From an uncultured Lachnospiraceae bacterium (lineage in GTDB: Bacteria > Bacillota > Clostridia > Lachnospirales > Lachnospiraceae): 64,000 nucleotides of DNA. The stretch is taken from contig CABUPO010000010.1 in NCBI GenBank assembly GCA_902493385.1, forward strand, positions 13,287-77,286, in the 5' to 3' direction. The notes under the pieces were generated by a model. It did no database searches. It worked only from the letters and a program-made list of their open reading frames with translations, and was not told where the DNA came from. The position numbers and the translations under genes are program-made. Positions 1 to 9,937 of this stretch are shown one piece after another; the first letter of the stretch is position 1; the number at the start of each line of letters is the position of its first letter.

Positions 1-985
1 CATTTCCTGATTTGTGCAAGCTCTTAAGCTTCTCTATGGTTTCGTCATATTCTGTCTTTTTTACTAATTCAGTCGCTTTAGATACTGACTTAAAAAGCAA
101 ATCATATAATCCTGATACTGAATTAGATTTATTTTCATATATAGTAACATCGGCTCCAATTTCAGCCTTAACCATTTTTTCAAACTCTTCATACTGGCAT
201 ATTCCGTCAATAAGTCCGTTTGACAACGCCTGATTAGCTGTATATGTACGTCCATCCGCAAGCGTTTTGACATCATCTGCGCCCATATTTCTTCCTTCGG
301 AAACAATGCCGACAAATTGTTCATAGCATTCGTCAATCTGTGACTGATATATAGCTTTTTGCTCCTCAGTGAGCGAAGCTCCCGACGAACCCATAGCTTT
401 ATTGCCGCCGCTTACTATGTCAATTTCTTTTATTCCTATTTTTTCATATAATTCAGTCATATCATACAGCGACATTATAACTCCGATGCTTCCCGTAATA
501 CTGTTGCGGTTAGCATATATTTTATCTGCCGCCATTGCCGTATAATATCCGCCCGAGCATGCATACTGCCCAAAATATGCATATACAGGCCTTCCTGTTG
601 TTTCTTTATATTCCTTAAGCTTAAGATACAGCTCGTCAACGTCATACACAACGCCGCCGGGACTGTTAATATACAGAACAATACCTTTATTTATACTGTC
701 CTCCATATACGTCTCTATATCAGAAATGGTTTTCTTGTGAGAATAATCTGATGAGCCGGCAAGTATAGACTCTCCCGATTCTTCCGACATTATTGTTCCT
801 TCTATTCTGATAAGTCCTATGTAATCTGTAAGAGGCGCCTGCGCTATATCTGATGTTTTACTGCCAAACAGTCCAAGAGTATCTGCTTTCTTATCTGTAA
901 AATTATTTACATATATCCCGGTTAAAGTTACGATAACAAATACCACTGCAGCTATAATTATGCCTGCAAGTTGTTTTATCTTCAT
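1..985 (-). CDS. sppA: Signal peptide peptidase SppA, S49 family (3' end outside window)
   Basis: This is a membrane-anchored serine protease of the SppA/S49 family, which cleaves residual signal peptides in the membrane. Translation from the ATG at 985 gives one N-terminal membrane anchor (residues about 7-26) and an S49 domain. The nucleophile is probably Ser144 in the motif QYACSGGYY, and the general base Lys196 in GGNKAMGS, the Ser/Lys dyad of short Gram-positive SppA. The oxyanion-type motif INSPGG is at about 107-111. A GGAGCG ribosome site precedes the ATG. The 328 residues seen are close to full length for the family, but no stop is reached before base 1. It lies 97 bp downstream of the GH115 gene, with a terminator between, so it is probably a separate transcript. 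Confidence 0.93.
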   Translation of the reverse strand, partial: MKIKQLAGIIIAAVVFVIVTLTGIYVNNFTDKKADTLGLFGSKTSDIAQAPLTDYIGLIRIEGTIMSEESGESILAGSSDYSHKKTISDIETYMEDSINKGIVLYINSPGGVVYDVDELYLKLKEYKETTGRPVYAYFGQYACSGGYYTAMAADKIYANRNSITGSIGVIMSLYDMTELYEKIGIKEIDIVSGGNKAMGSSGASLTEEQKAIYQSQIDECYEQFVGIVSEGRNMGADDVKTLADGRTYTANQALSNGLIDGICQYEEFEKMVKAEIGADVTIYENKSNSVSGLYDLLFKSVSKATELVKKTEYDETIEKLKSLHKSGN

Positions 986-1023
986 ATAATGCGCTCCGTT
1001 TCTTATTAAATATATTACAAAAC

Positions 1024-1051
1024 ATCGCATAGCCTGTAGAAGCTATGCGAT
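1024..1051 (-). terminator. Rho-independent terminator after GH115 gene
   Basis: A perfect 10-bp stem (ATCGCATAGC / GCTATGCGAT) with an 8-nt loop is followed on the minus strand by GTTTTG. It lies between the end of the GH115 gene and the start of sppA. Confidence 0.7.
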
Positions 1052-1081
1052 ATTTTGTATTTTTTAATTTGTTATATTATA

Positions 1082-4000
1082 TTAATCTCCAATACGTGAA
1101 TACATCTTATCCTTATCAGATATTCTTGCATCGGTATTAACTTCTTTTCCGACATAATAGCTTTCTGCCGGTGAATTGTATACATTTGCAAGCGAATCTT
1201 CGTATACCGTCATACGGATAAGCGCCATATTAGGGTCACACTGATAATATCTTATTGTATGTGTTCCCGCTGACAGGCTGATATTGGATACAACAGAAGC
1301 TCTTCCATTCTTCTCGATATCCCTTGTCCATGTTCCTGAATATGCGCCTGCAAGGTAATCGTTTCCGATAGAGTTAGTAATTGTTATATCTCCGCCGTCA
1401 ACCGATATACCGTAACGAAGCTGCTGATTGCCGTATTCCACATTACTTGTAGGATTGAACTGGCTCTGAATATTATATGTTCCGTCGTATGGTACGTATA
1501 CTTTATATTCAACATAAGGAGCTGTCTCAAGCTCTGATGCATCCATATATGTAATTGTACTGCTTGATGTCCTTACAGATGACATGTATTTACCATTATC
1601 AGGCACAACGACCATATTGTTAGAAACAAACTCATTTCTATTATTAAATCCGCTGCCATTCTGAATAGCCGAGTAGTTGCTTACATCAATAGCTGCATAT
1701 CCGTTAGCCATCACATATGTTTTATCTGAAAGACCTGTAGTATCAATCACCTCTGCTGATACATTAATATCAACCGAATTAGCTCCATCGCTTACGGTAA
1801 CAGTTCCTGAAGCATTACCTGTAACCTTACTCCAGTCAACACTTACTTCGATATTATCTATTGTATTAACCGTACCTTCCGTCTTAGAAAGCTTTATCCA
1901 GTCAGCGCTTGCCGAAGCTGTGTAAGCATAAGCTGAAGAACCTGTATTTGCAAGCTCTACCGTATATGCCTCTTTATTAGTGCTTGTAAATGTTGGAAGA
2001 GACGCGCTGCCTGATGTATATACTGTGTTCATGCTTCCTGTAACGCTTTCAACAAGAACATTCATCTCTGAACCGTTCTTTGCTGTTACAGTTTTAAACA
2101 CTGGTCTCGCACCGGTTGTACCTGCTGGCTTTGTTTCATCCCATCCACTATCAGTAGGCCAATTAGTCATTCCAATGTGATATTTCTGACTTGCCGACTG
2201 CATGCCTTTCCACTTATCACCTACGCCTGGCATATCGTTATTATATGTATCATATAATTCCTGATCTAAATCAAGCGCTTCTGAAATCAAATCCTTATAT
2301 GTATTGGCAACCGTCAGATTTTTTGCAGCATATTTCTCATTAAGAGCCGCATATATCTGAATCTTAATTACATTAGGCACTGCCATTGCAGGATAATATA
2401 CAAGCTGATAGAACGCTGCCTGAAGGTCGTCAGGAACCTGTGCCTTAAGAGCCTCTGCCCTGTCCATAATATCATTACATTTGATAAGTATATCCTGAGC
2501 TTCGCTGTAATTATCTACACTGAACATATCCGAGCATGAATCAGCAGTATTATAAAGAAGATGCTCAACCTTTCTTGACGTCTCAAGGTCAAGGTAATCA
2601 TCTATAAGCTGAATAGCTTCATCAAGCTGCTCATTATTAAGACCTGAGCCGTCAGCCTTTCCAAACTGCTCTTTAATCCACTGCTCTTTGTACTCGTCAA
2701 GCTTTTCATTTCCGTTAACTCCCCACTTTTCATAATCGTATCCAAGGTCTAAGAAATATGAGATGTTATATTCCATAGGCTTAAGGTCGCCAACGTTTAC
2801 AATCCACACATCATCAATTCCGTAATCATATGCCACCGACATCTGATCCCATATTTTTGATATCTGCGCTGTCTGAATCCATGTATATGATTTTGGTCCG
2901 CCAACATAGTCAAAATGATAATACATTCCGAGTCCGCCAACCTTATCCTGCTGATCTACAGTAGGAAGCGTACGAAGGTATGCCCAGTTATCATCAGCAA
3001 ACATTGCTATTGTATCTTTCATACAGTCCTGATCATACAAAGCGCCTTCATTCCATGCATTTTCAACTTCCTTGTAAATAACAAGCTGAGTAGGATTAGT
3101 ATCTCCCTCTTCATTAAGAATGTTCTTCTGCTGAGTAATAATATAATTAAGAAGCTCTGCATACTTTGGAGGATTATCTGCCGCAGGAAGTGATGAATCG
3201 GCTTCACCACGCATACCTACTGTACATATATTATCAAATTCTCCGTTTCTCTTAACGCCGTCTCTCCAGAAGTTTTCTATAGCTGTATTGATTTTTTCGT
3301 TATATTCTTTTTCAGTCGGAATATTATACTTATTCCATGCATCGGCTGAACTAAGCGATAACGTTCCCTTATACTGGCCATATTCCTGTCCCCACTCATT
3401 ACCTGCACGGTAAAGAGGCTCATGATGTGATGTTCCCATAACAATTCCATACTGGTCAGCAAGCTTTGCATTGGCAAGAGTATCGTCGCTTGCGCCGCCG
3501 TCAGTTCCGTCCTTGCTGAACTCATTGCCCCACATTGCAGGCCAGAGATAATCTCCCTTAAGGCGCAGTATAAGTTCAAATACATGCGCGTAGAACTTGT
3601 GGTTTCTTCCGCCATATTTCTTATCCGTCCATGATGTAAGCGAAGGCGCTTCGTCGTTGAGGAATATACCTCTGTATTTTACCGAAGGCTCCTTTGAAGT
3701 AACATTAATATCCACTCCGTTAAGGTCTACCTTTGACTGTACCGCAGGCGCTGCGTCAGCCCACCATACCCAGGGAGATACTCCCATAAGCTCTGATATT
3801 TTAAATATACCGTATATGGTTCCACGCTTATCACTTCCGGCAATTACCAAAGCTTCATCAACTCCTGCAACAGGATTCTTGACAACCTGAAGCTTATAGC
3901 ACTCCCATTTTCCTTCTATATCTGATACATCAATCTTGCCCTCTGATACAAGCTGATTGATAAGGTCATTTCCGTTAGAACCGATTGTTCCCGCTATAAT

Positions 4001-4672
4001 TGCTTTACCTTTAAGCTGTGATTTATCGGTAACAACCAAAAGGCCATTCGGGCTTTCATTTGCAACGCCCTCATCATCAACTCCGATTCCGGCAACTCTT
4101 GCAATATCGGCCTTAAATGCCTCTGCAATCAGACTTAAACCGTCATACTCAGAATCATTTGCATCAATATACATCATAGCATTTGCTTTTGAATTGTCTA
4201 TGATTGTAAATGGTTCCGGCGTAGGAGTAGGTACAGGCGTAGGGTCTGTAACTATTGGCTGCGGATTATTGCCGCCGCCGTTCTGTGTAGGTACAGGGGT
4301 CACAGAAGAGTTCTTTTTGTTAACTGTTACAGTACATGTAAGTTTCTTCGTTTTCTTTCCAAGCTTATATACTGCTGTCACTTTTGCTTTACCCGCCTTT
4401 AATCCTTTTATAGTTGCAAAAGCATTTTTGCCTTTTTTAGATTTTTTAGTAATCCTTGCAACCTTTTTCTTGTTAATTTTCCATGTTACTTTTGCCTTTT
4501 TATTACCGTTCTTAAGCTTAATTTTGTATGTTTTGCCAACATTTACAGATATTTTTTTCTTATTAAGCTTAGGCGCTTTTGCTGCTTCTGAAGCTGCAGG
4601 CGTATATGCTATACTTCCTATAATCATCGCAGCTGTGCAAAGAGCGGCAACAATCTTATTCATTTTTTTCAT
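1082..4672 (-). CDS. Secreted GH115 xylan alpha-1,2-glucuronidase with N-terminal Ig-like (BIG2) domain
   Basis: A 1196-residue secreted enzyme of glycoside hydrolase family 115, which removes (4-O-methyl-)glucuronic acid side chains from glucuronoxylan. A signal peptide (about 1-30) is followed by a lysine-rich BIG2 domain (about 34-118), a Pro/Thr linker with repeated PVPTP units (about 125-152), and the GH115 core with the family-typical segments KYRGIFLNDE and LKGDYLWPAMWGNEF. A BACON/Ig-like module (about 900-980) and a C-terminal GH115-type beta domain finish the protein. The ATG has an AGGGGGA ribosome site. It lies 20 bp downstream of the SGNH esterase, so both are likely one operon, divergent from the AraC gene. 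The BIG2 domain probably serves wall or surface association; that is inference. Confidence 0.92.
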   Translation of the reverse strand: MKKMNKIVAALCTAAMIIGSIAYTPAASEAAKAPKLNKKKISVNVGKTYKIKLKNGNKKAKVTWKINKKKVARITKKSKKGKNAFATIKGLKAGKAKVTAVYKLGKKTKKLTCTVTVNKKNSSVTPVPTQNGGGNNPQPIVTDPTPVPTPTPEPFTIIDNSKANAMMYIDANDSEYDGLSLIAEAFKADIARVAGIGVDDEGVANESPNGLLVVTDKSQLKGKAIIAGTIGSNGNDLINQLVSEGKIDVSDIEGKWECYKLQVVKNPVAGVDEALVIAGSDKRGTIYGIFKISELMGVSPWVWWADAAPAVQSKVDLNGVDINVTSKEPSVKYRGIFLNDEAPSLTSWTDKKYGGRNHKFYAHVFELILRLKGDYLWPAMWGNEFSKDGTDGGASDDTLANAKLADQYGIVMGTSHHEPLYRAGNEWGQEYGQYKGTLSLSSADAWNKYNIPTEKEYNEKINTAIENFWRDGVKRNGEFDNICTVGMRGEADSSLPAADNPPKYAELLNYIITQQKNILNEEGDTNPTQLVIYKEVENAWNEGALYDQDCMKDTIAMFADDNWAYLRTLPTVDQQDKVGGLGMYYHFDYVGGPKSYTWIQTAQISKIWDQMSVAYDYGIDDVWIVNVGDLKPMEYNISYFLDLGYDYEKWGVNGNEKLDEYKEQWIKEQFGKADGSGLNNEQLDEAIQLIDDYLDLETSRKVEHLLYNTADSCSDMFSVDNYSEAQDILIKCNDIMDRAEALKAQVPDDLQAAFYQLVYYPAMAVPNVIKIQIYAALNEKYAAKNLTVANTYKDLISEALDLDQELYDTYNNDMPGVGDKWKGMQSASQKYHIGMTNWPTDSGWDETKPAGTTGARPVFKTVTAKNGSEMNVLVESVTGSMNTVYTSGSASLPTFTSTNKEAYTVELANTGSSAYAYTASASADWIKLSKTEGTVNTIDNIEVSVDWSKVTGNASGTVTVSDGANSVDINVSAEVIDTTGLSDKTYVMANGYAAIDVSNYSAIQNGSGFNNRNEFVSNNMVVVPDNGKYMSSVRTSSSTITYMDASELETAPYVEYKVYVPYDGTYNIQSQFNPTSNVEYGNQQLRYGISVDGGDITITNSIGNDYLAGAYSGTWTRDIEKNGRASVVSNISLSAGTHTIRYYQCDPNMALIRMTVYEDSLANVYNSPAESYYVGKEVNTDARISDKDKMYSRIGD

Positions 4673-4692
4673 AAGCTTCCCCCTTATATTTT

Positions 4693-6336
4693 TTATTCAA
4701 ACATTGTTAAATCAATCGCATCAGCCATTGCTTCGTATCCGTCATATGGATGAAGCCCGTCGTCATGTGTATATTCTGACAAAATATTCTTAGGGTTATC
4801 AGGGTCGGCTACAGCGCTTTCAAAATCAATTATTCCGTCCATCTGTGAATCCGAACTCCTCATCCATTCATTAATCATTGTCCTTACCTGCTCAGAAGCT
4901 TCGCTGTAATAGCTGCTTGTTCCAAACGGAAGAATTGGCGCGCCGTATACTTTAATTCCATTTTCATGGCAAAGCTGAACCATCTTCTGATATTCAGGAA
5001 GCAGCTGATTATATTTGCCTGTATCGGAAAGCGCGTTAAGGTCATTTACTCCAAACAGGATAATACAGTAGCCTACTCCGTCGTGTTCAAGAAGGTCTCT
5101 TGCAAATCTGTCCTTTCCCGCGTCCGTAGGATAAGCTCCTAACATTGAATTAGAGCCGATACCTTCATTGATTACTGAAATATGCTTTGTTGCTTCATTA
5201 GCCTGAAGCCTCTTTGCAAAATAATCTGCCCATCTGGTATAACTGTCAGGCTTCTTTCCAAGATAAGAAGCATCTGTTCCATAACCGTCTGTAATAGAAT
5301 CTCCGAAGCATACTACGGCCTTGCTGCCTTCCGGCGACATAAGCGAAACGTCAGCCAAAAAATACCATGCCGTCGTTGTCGAAGGAGATGAAAATGTCTC
5401 TGTCGAAACTTCATTTCCTGATACCTGGTATGTAGTCGCTCTCGCACCTCTGTGTCCTGTCATTTCACTTGTTGTTGTCGGCGCAGAACCAAAGTACATA
5501 GTCACGGCAACATTATCAAGAGCATCAACACTAAAATCTACAGAATCAGTTTCAACAACCTCTCCTGCAGGAATAACTATCTCTTCCGAACCAAATGCTT
5601 TAACTACAGTGTCAGTTGAAGTATCAATTGTAGATTTGTCTGCTTCTACCTGCTTTGCAAGGTGCATTGATTGTATCACAACATCACTTTTGCCGTACTG
5701 ATTGGAAAGCCTGAGCTTCATCTTGTCTCCTGATGTTGTAACCCTGATAATCTGGCGGACAGTTGTACCTTCAAGAGCCTGAGGCATGCTGTTCGGACTG
5801 GCGTTAAAATTCTCCTCTGCCGTTCCCCACGTTGTGACCCATGAATATGGTACTTCTGTAGGAGTCTCTGTAGGAGTATCTGTAGGCTTCAAAGGTTCAG
5901 GCGTAGCAGTAGCTGCCGGCGCAGGCGTATCCGTTGCATTCACTAAAGGCTGCGTCGTACTCTGCAAAAGCACATTATCTTCACCTGTAACAATTATCTT
6001 GCAGGAAAGAGTCTTCTTTGTCTTTCCTGACACATATTTTGCAGTAACCCTTGTACTTCCTGCCTTAACTCCCTTAACTTTAGCAGATGTCTTAGTCTTT
6101 TTAGTTATCTTTGCAATCTTCTTTGACTTTGACTTCCATGTTACCTTTGCTTTTTTTGAAGTGTTCTTAAGCTTCACGGTAACTGTCTTTCCTGCTTTAA
6201 CTGAAATTGTCTTCTTAGCCATCTTCGGAGCTTTTGCCCCAATAGTTCCGTAAGGAATAAAAAGCGACAGTAACATAGCAAAACTAAGAACCAAAGCGCT
6301 TAATTTTCTAACTCTGCTTACATGTTTCTTTTCCAC
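4693..6336 (-). CDS. Secreted SGNH/GDSL esterase with N-terminal Ig-like domain (probable acetylxylan esterase)
   Basis: A 547-residue secreted hydrolase: signal peptide (about 1-34), BIG2 domain (about 36-117), Thr/Pro-rich linker (127-163), a beta-sandwich region (165-335), then an SGNH catalytic domain. Family blocks are visible: Ser347 in CFGDSITDG, Gly395 in GIGSNS, Asn431 in GVNDL, and Asp526/His529 in HDDGLHP. Sitting 20 bp upstream of GH115, it probably deacetylates xylan so that GH115 and xylanases can act. The start is a GTG, with a TAA eight codons upstream in frame and no ATG between. The ribosome site AGAGGA is about 11 nt away and sits better for an out-of-frame ATG that opens an eight-codon ORF (6318-6344). 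The substrate is inferred from context. Confidence 0.88.
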   Translation of the reverse strand: MEKKHVSRVRKLSALVLSFAMLLSLFIPYGTIGAKAPKMAKKTISVKAGKTVTVKLKNTSKKAKVTWKSKSKKIAKITKKTKTSAKVKGVKAGSTRVTAKYVSGKTKKTLSCKIIVTGEDNVLLQSTTQPLVNATDTPAPAATATPEPLKPTDTPTETPTEVPYSWVTTWGTAEENFNASPNSMPQALEGTTVRQIIRVTTSGDKMKLRLSNQYGKSDVVIQSMHLAKQVEADKSTIDTSTDTVVKAFGSEEIVIPAGEVVETDSVDFSVDALDNVAVTMYFGSAPTTTSEMTGHRGARATTYQVSGNEVSTETFSSPSTTTAWYFLADVSLMSPEGSKAVVCFGDSITDGYGTDASYLGKKPDSYTRWADYFAKRLQANEATKHISVINEGIGSNSMLGAYPTDAGKDRFARDLLEHDGVGYCIILFGVNDLNALSDTGKYNQLLPEYQKMVQLCHENGIKVYGAPILPFGTSSYYSEASEQVRTMINEWMRSSDSQMDGIIDFESAVADPDNPKNILSEYTHDDGLHPYDGYEAMADAIDLTMFE

Positions 6337-6498
6337 GTTTTCATACTTCCTCTCTTTTTATTTTAGGTATTTATCATTTTATCATATATATATTTATTTA
6401 ACAATTATTAAATCTAAATGCAAGATTTTCTTGATTATTTGCAAAGTTATTGCTAATATGTAATTATAAGATTGAAGTATATGCAAAGGAGCATGGCT

Positions 6499-7374
6499 AT
6501 GAGATATCTATATTCCGAGAATGACAATCCCCTTGCAAATGACTATTATTATGAAACATCTTATCATAACTTAAACTTTTTCCCGCAGGTGCCTACACAT
6601 ACGCATAACTATTATGAAATATACATATACCTTGCAGGCTCAATAAAACTACAGGTAGAGGATACTTTGTATGCCGTAAAAAAAGGCGATATTATAATCA
6701 TACCGCCTTATACTATACATAAGCTTATTACATCGGACGAGCCCGGCGCGCTTCCTTATGAACGAATCTATACATACATTACCGAAGCATGCCTTAAGAG
6801 CTTCCAGTTTAATGAACACGGACTGTTAAACTCACTTCATCTTGCTACGGAGAATAAAAGATATCATTTCACTGTCAAAAACCAAAAAGAATTTGATACA
6901 ATATACGAATGCATGCATCAGATATTTGAAAATAAAAACTCTACCCTTTATGGAACACAGCTGATTAACAGAGCTAATATTCTTAAAATGATGACTCTTA
7001 TATGCCGCAATATACATGAGGAACTAAAACCGCAGGGTATGCTTCATATGAATCCTCTTGTAGAAAATATACTGTCATATATCAACAGCAATTATAATGA
7101 CGACATATCTATGGATTCTCTTGCGGAACATTTTTATGTCAACAAATCTACCCTTGCAAAGGAATTTAAGAACTATACTTCGCAGACTATACACAGTTAT
7201 CTGATAATGAAGCGTATAAACGTTGCAAAGCAGGAAATGTCAAGCGGAATCCCTCCTTCACAGGCTTATCTGCTTACCGGCTTTAAAGAATACTCCACCT
7301 TTTACAGAACCTTTTTAAAATTCGAGGGGATTTCTCCGAAAACCTTCTATCAAAACTGTCAGATGTCAGACTAA
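6499..7374 (+). CDS. AraC-family transcriptional regulator with N-terminal cupin domain
   Basis: A 291-residue regulator with a cupin-type effector domain (HTHNYYEIYIYLAG and KKGDIIIIPPYTIHKL) and a C-terminal AraC double helix-turn-helix (about the last 100 residues, ending in KFEGISPKTFYQ). I chose the ATG at 6499 because AAAGGAG lies 7 nt upstream; the reading frame also has upstream start codons at 6472 and 6493. The gene is divergent from the SGNH-GH115 operon, so it is probably that operon's sugar-responsive regulator. The inducer cannot be read from sequence. Confidence 0.9.
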   Translation: MRYLYSENDNPLANDYYYETSYHNLNFFPQVPTHTHNYYEIYIYLAGSIKLQVEDTLYAVKKGDIIIIPPYTIHKLITSDEPGALPYERIYTYITEACLKSFQFNEHGLLNSLHLATENKRYHFTVKNQKEFDTIYECMHQIFENKNSTLYGTQLINRANILKMMTLICRNIHEELKPQGMLHMNPLVENILSYINSNYNDDISMDSLAEHFYVNKSTLAKEFKNYTSQTIHSYLIMKRINVAKQEMSSGIPPSQAYLLTGFKEYSTFYRTFLKFEGISPKTFYQNCQMSD

Positions 7375-7391
7375 GCTTTTCAAAAAAAATC

Positions 7392-7417
7392 CGGCAGGAC
7401 TTTTAGTAATCCTGCCG
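7392..7417 (-). terminator. Terminator between AraC gene and glgP
   Basis: An 8-bp stem (CGGCAGGA / TCCTGCCG) with a 10-nt loop is followed on the minus strand by eight T. It sits at the convergent junction and most clearly terminates glgP; it could also act on the AraC transcript. Confidence 0.8.
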
Positions 7418-7439
7418 AATATATATCTTCCAGTCATAT

Positions 7440-9896
7440 TTACATATCCACAACGACCTTATCAAGATGCCATATGTCATGTGCATACTCTTCAATAGTT
7501 CTGTCTGATGAGAACTTACCGCATTTGGCAGTATTGAGCATAGCCATTTTTGCCCATCTGTCCGTATTGCGATATGCTTCTTCGACCCTCTTCTGAGCCG
7601 CCTCGTATGAGCGGAAGTCTTTCAATATGAAATACTGGTCTGCACGCTCGCCGCCATTACTTTCAAGAAGTGAATTATATAATTCGCGGAAAAGATTCAT
7701 GTCTTCTGACGAATAAGTTCCGTCAATAAGCTGTGTCAGAACGGCGCGTATTTCATGGTCAGTATTATATATCTCTTTTGGATTGTACTGGTTATTATGC
7801 TCATATGCAATTACTTCATCTGAACTAAGTCCAAAAATAAATGCATTCTCTTCGCCGACTTCTTCCACAATCTCAACGTTAGCGCCGTCCATAGTTCCGA
7901 GCGTTACAGCGCCGTTAAGCATAAATTTCATATTACCGGTTCCTGACGCTTCTTTACTTGCAGTAGATATCTGCTCTGATACATCCGCTGCCGCAAATAT
8001 GATTTCTGCATTTGAAACTCTGTAATTCTCAATAAATACAACCTTAATCTTGCCATCAATGCTCTTATCATTATTGATTACATCAGCAACGTTGTTAATA
8101 AGCTTGATTATTGCTTTTGCCCTTCTATATCCCGCAGACGCTTTTGCTCCGAATATAAATGTTCTAGGATACATATCCATTCCCGGATTCTGCTTAAGCT
8201 TATTATAAAGATACATAATATGAAGGATATTAAGGAACTGGCGCTTATACTCATGCAGTCTCTTTACCTGTACGTCAAATATTGACCTTGGATCAACTTC
8301 AATTCCGTTATGCTCTTTAATATATTTTGCAAGCCTTAGCTTATTCTGATATTTGATATTCATAAATTCCTTTTGGCACTTTAAGTCATCCACATATACT
8401 GAAAGCTCGGAAATATGTGAAAGATCGGTAATCCACTCATCGCCAATCTTGCCTGTAACCCAGTCTGCAAGAAGCGGATTTCCGTGAAGAAGGAATCTTC
8501 TCTGAGTAATACCATTAGTCTTATTATTGAACTTCTCCGGGAACATCTGATAAAAATCATTAAGCTCCTGATTCTTAAGAATCTCCGTATGAAGTCTTGC
8601 AACTCCATTTACAGAAAATCCCGCAACGATTGCAAGATTAGCCATCTTAACCTGTCCGTCATAAACGATAGCCATTTTGCGAATCTTTTCATAATCATCA
8701 GGATATTTCTTTTGGATTTCAATAATAAATCTTCTGTTAATCTCCTCAGTTATCTGATATATTCTCGGAAGAAGGCTTGAAAACAGTTCAAGCGGCCACT
8801 TCTCAAGAGCCTCAGACATGATTGTATGGTTAGTATATGCACAGGACTTATTAGTAACCTCCCATGCTTCATCCCATTCAAGCCCATACTCGTCCATAAG
8901 TATTCTCATAAGCTCTGGAACAGTAACTGTCGGATGTGTATCATTAAGCTGGAAACATACCTTTTCATGAAGCTTTCTAACGTCGTCATGTGTTTCCATA
9001 TATTTTGCAACCGCACGCTGTACGCTCGCAGATACGAAGAAATACTGCTGCTTAAGTCTGAGCTCTTTACCAGCGTAATGATTATCATTAGGATAAAGGA
9101 CTTCGCATATTGTTCTTGCAAGATTTGCCTGCTCAACCGCTTTATGATACTCTCCTTTATCAAACTGATCAAGATTAAATGTATCTACTGCCTCTGCATC
9201 CCATATTCTAAGCGTATTAACGATATTATTATCATACCCTACAATCGGGAGGTCATAAGGTATCGCCCGTACCGCCTGATATCCTTCCTGTACAAAACAG
9301 TCTTTACCATGCTCATCCTTTCGTACAGCAACATATCCTCCAAATTTAACGATTTCTGAATATTCAGCTCTCTTAATTTCAAACGGATTGCCGCATGCTA
9401 ACCAGTCGTCCGGCGCTTCTATCTGAAATCCGTTTTCAATCTTCTGCATAAACATACCGTATTTGTATCTTATGCCGCATCCATATGCAGGATATCCAAG
9501 ACATGACAGGGAATCAAGAAAACATGCAGCCAGTCTTCCAAGACCACCGTTGCCAAGAGCTGCATCCGGCTCTTCATCCTCAATAGCATCAAGATCAAAT
9601 CCAATCTCATTAAGCGTTTCTCTTACAACATCATTAGCCTTAAGATTGATAATGATATTTCCAAGCGCACGTCCTGTAAGAAATTCCATTGACAGATAGT
9701 ATACCGTCTTTGCATCCTGCTTCTCATACTGTTTGTGTGTTGCAATCCATTTGTCAACAATGTCATCCTTCAGCGCATATGATAATGCCTGAAATATCTG
9801 CTGATTTGTAGCTTCATCTATAGATTTTCTATACAAAATCTTCAGATAATGCGCAATCTCATCTTTCAATTCTTCTTTGCTGAACTCTTTTTTCAT
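7440..9896 (-). CDS. glgP: Glycogen/maltodextrin phosphorylase (GT35)
   Basis: An 818-residue GT35 phosphorylase that releases glucose 1-phosphate from alpha-1,4-glucans using pyridoxal phosphate. The length is typical. Characteristic segments are visible: GNGGLGRLAACFLDS near residue 93, FVSASVQ, LNDTHPTV, HEYKRQFLNI, and the cofactor-binding EASGTGNMKFMLNGA with its lysine near residue 655. It is cytoplasmic, with no signal peptide. The ATG is preceded by GGAGGCGGATT. It follows ileS with 41 bp between and no hairpin, so it may be co-transcribed with ileS as well as from a local promoter. Confidence 0.97.
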   Translation of the reverse strand: MKKEFSKEELKDEIAHYLKILYRKSIDEATNQQIFQALSYALKDDIVDKWIATHKQYEKQDAKTVYYLSMEFLTGRALGNIIINLKANDVVRETLNEIGFDLDAIEDEEPDAALGNGGLGRLAACFLDSLSCLGYPAYGCGIRYKYGMFMQKIENGFQIEAPDDWLACGNPFEIKRAEYSEIVKFGGYVAVRKDEHGKDCFVQEGYQAVRAIPYDLPIVGYDNNIVNTLRIWDAEAVDTFNLDQFDKGEYHKAVEQANLARTICEVLYPNDNHYAGKELRLKQQYFFVSASVQRAVAKYMETHDDVRKLHEKVCFQLNDTHPTVTVPELMRILMDEYGLEWDEAWEVTNKSCAYTNHTIMSEALEKWPLELFSSLLPRIYQITEEINRRFIIEIQKKYPDDYEKIRKMAIVYDGQVKMANLAIVAGFSVNGVARLHTEILKNQELNDFYQMFPEKFNNKTNGITQRRFLLHGNPLLADWVTGKIGDEWITDLSHISELSVYVDDLKCQKEFMNIKYQNKLRLAKYIKEHNGIEVDPRSIFDVQVKRLHEYKRQFLNILHIMYLYNKLKQNPGMDMYPRTFIFGAKASAGYRRAKAIIKLINNVADVINNDKSIDGKIKVVFIENYRVSNAEIIFAAADVSEQISTASKEASGTGNMKFMLNGAVTLGTMDGANVEIVEEVGEENAFIFGLSSDEVIAYEHNNQYNPKEIYNTDHEIRAVLTQLIDGTYSSEDMNLFRELYNSLLESNGGERADQYFILKDFRSYEAAQKRVEEAYRNTDRWAKMAMLNTAKCGKFSSDRTIEEYAHDIWHLDKVVVDM

Positions 9897-9937
9897 AATC
9901 CGCCTCCTATGAATAATTATAACCCCCTGATATAATA

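Noticed and set aside
64..681. Separate short minus-strand ORFs at the left edge
   Set aside because: They are out-of-frame shadows. The uninterrupted SppA frame from 985 down to base 1 explains the region.
3957..4793. 278-codon plus-strand ORF opposite GH115
   Set aside because: It is the antisense of the Lys-rich BIG2 and linker repeats, with a repetitive Phe/Val/Gly composition, no ribosome site and no homology.
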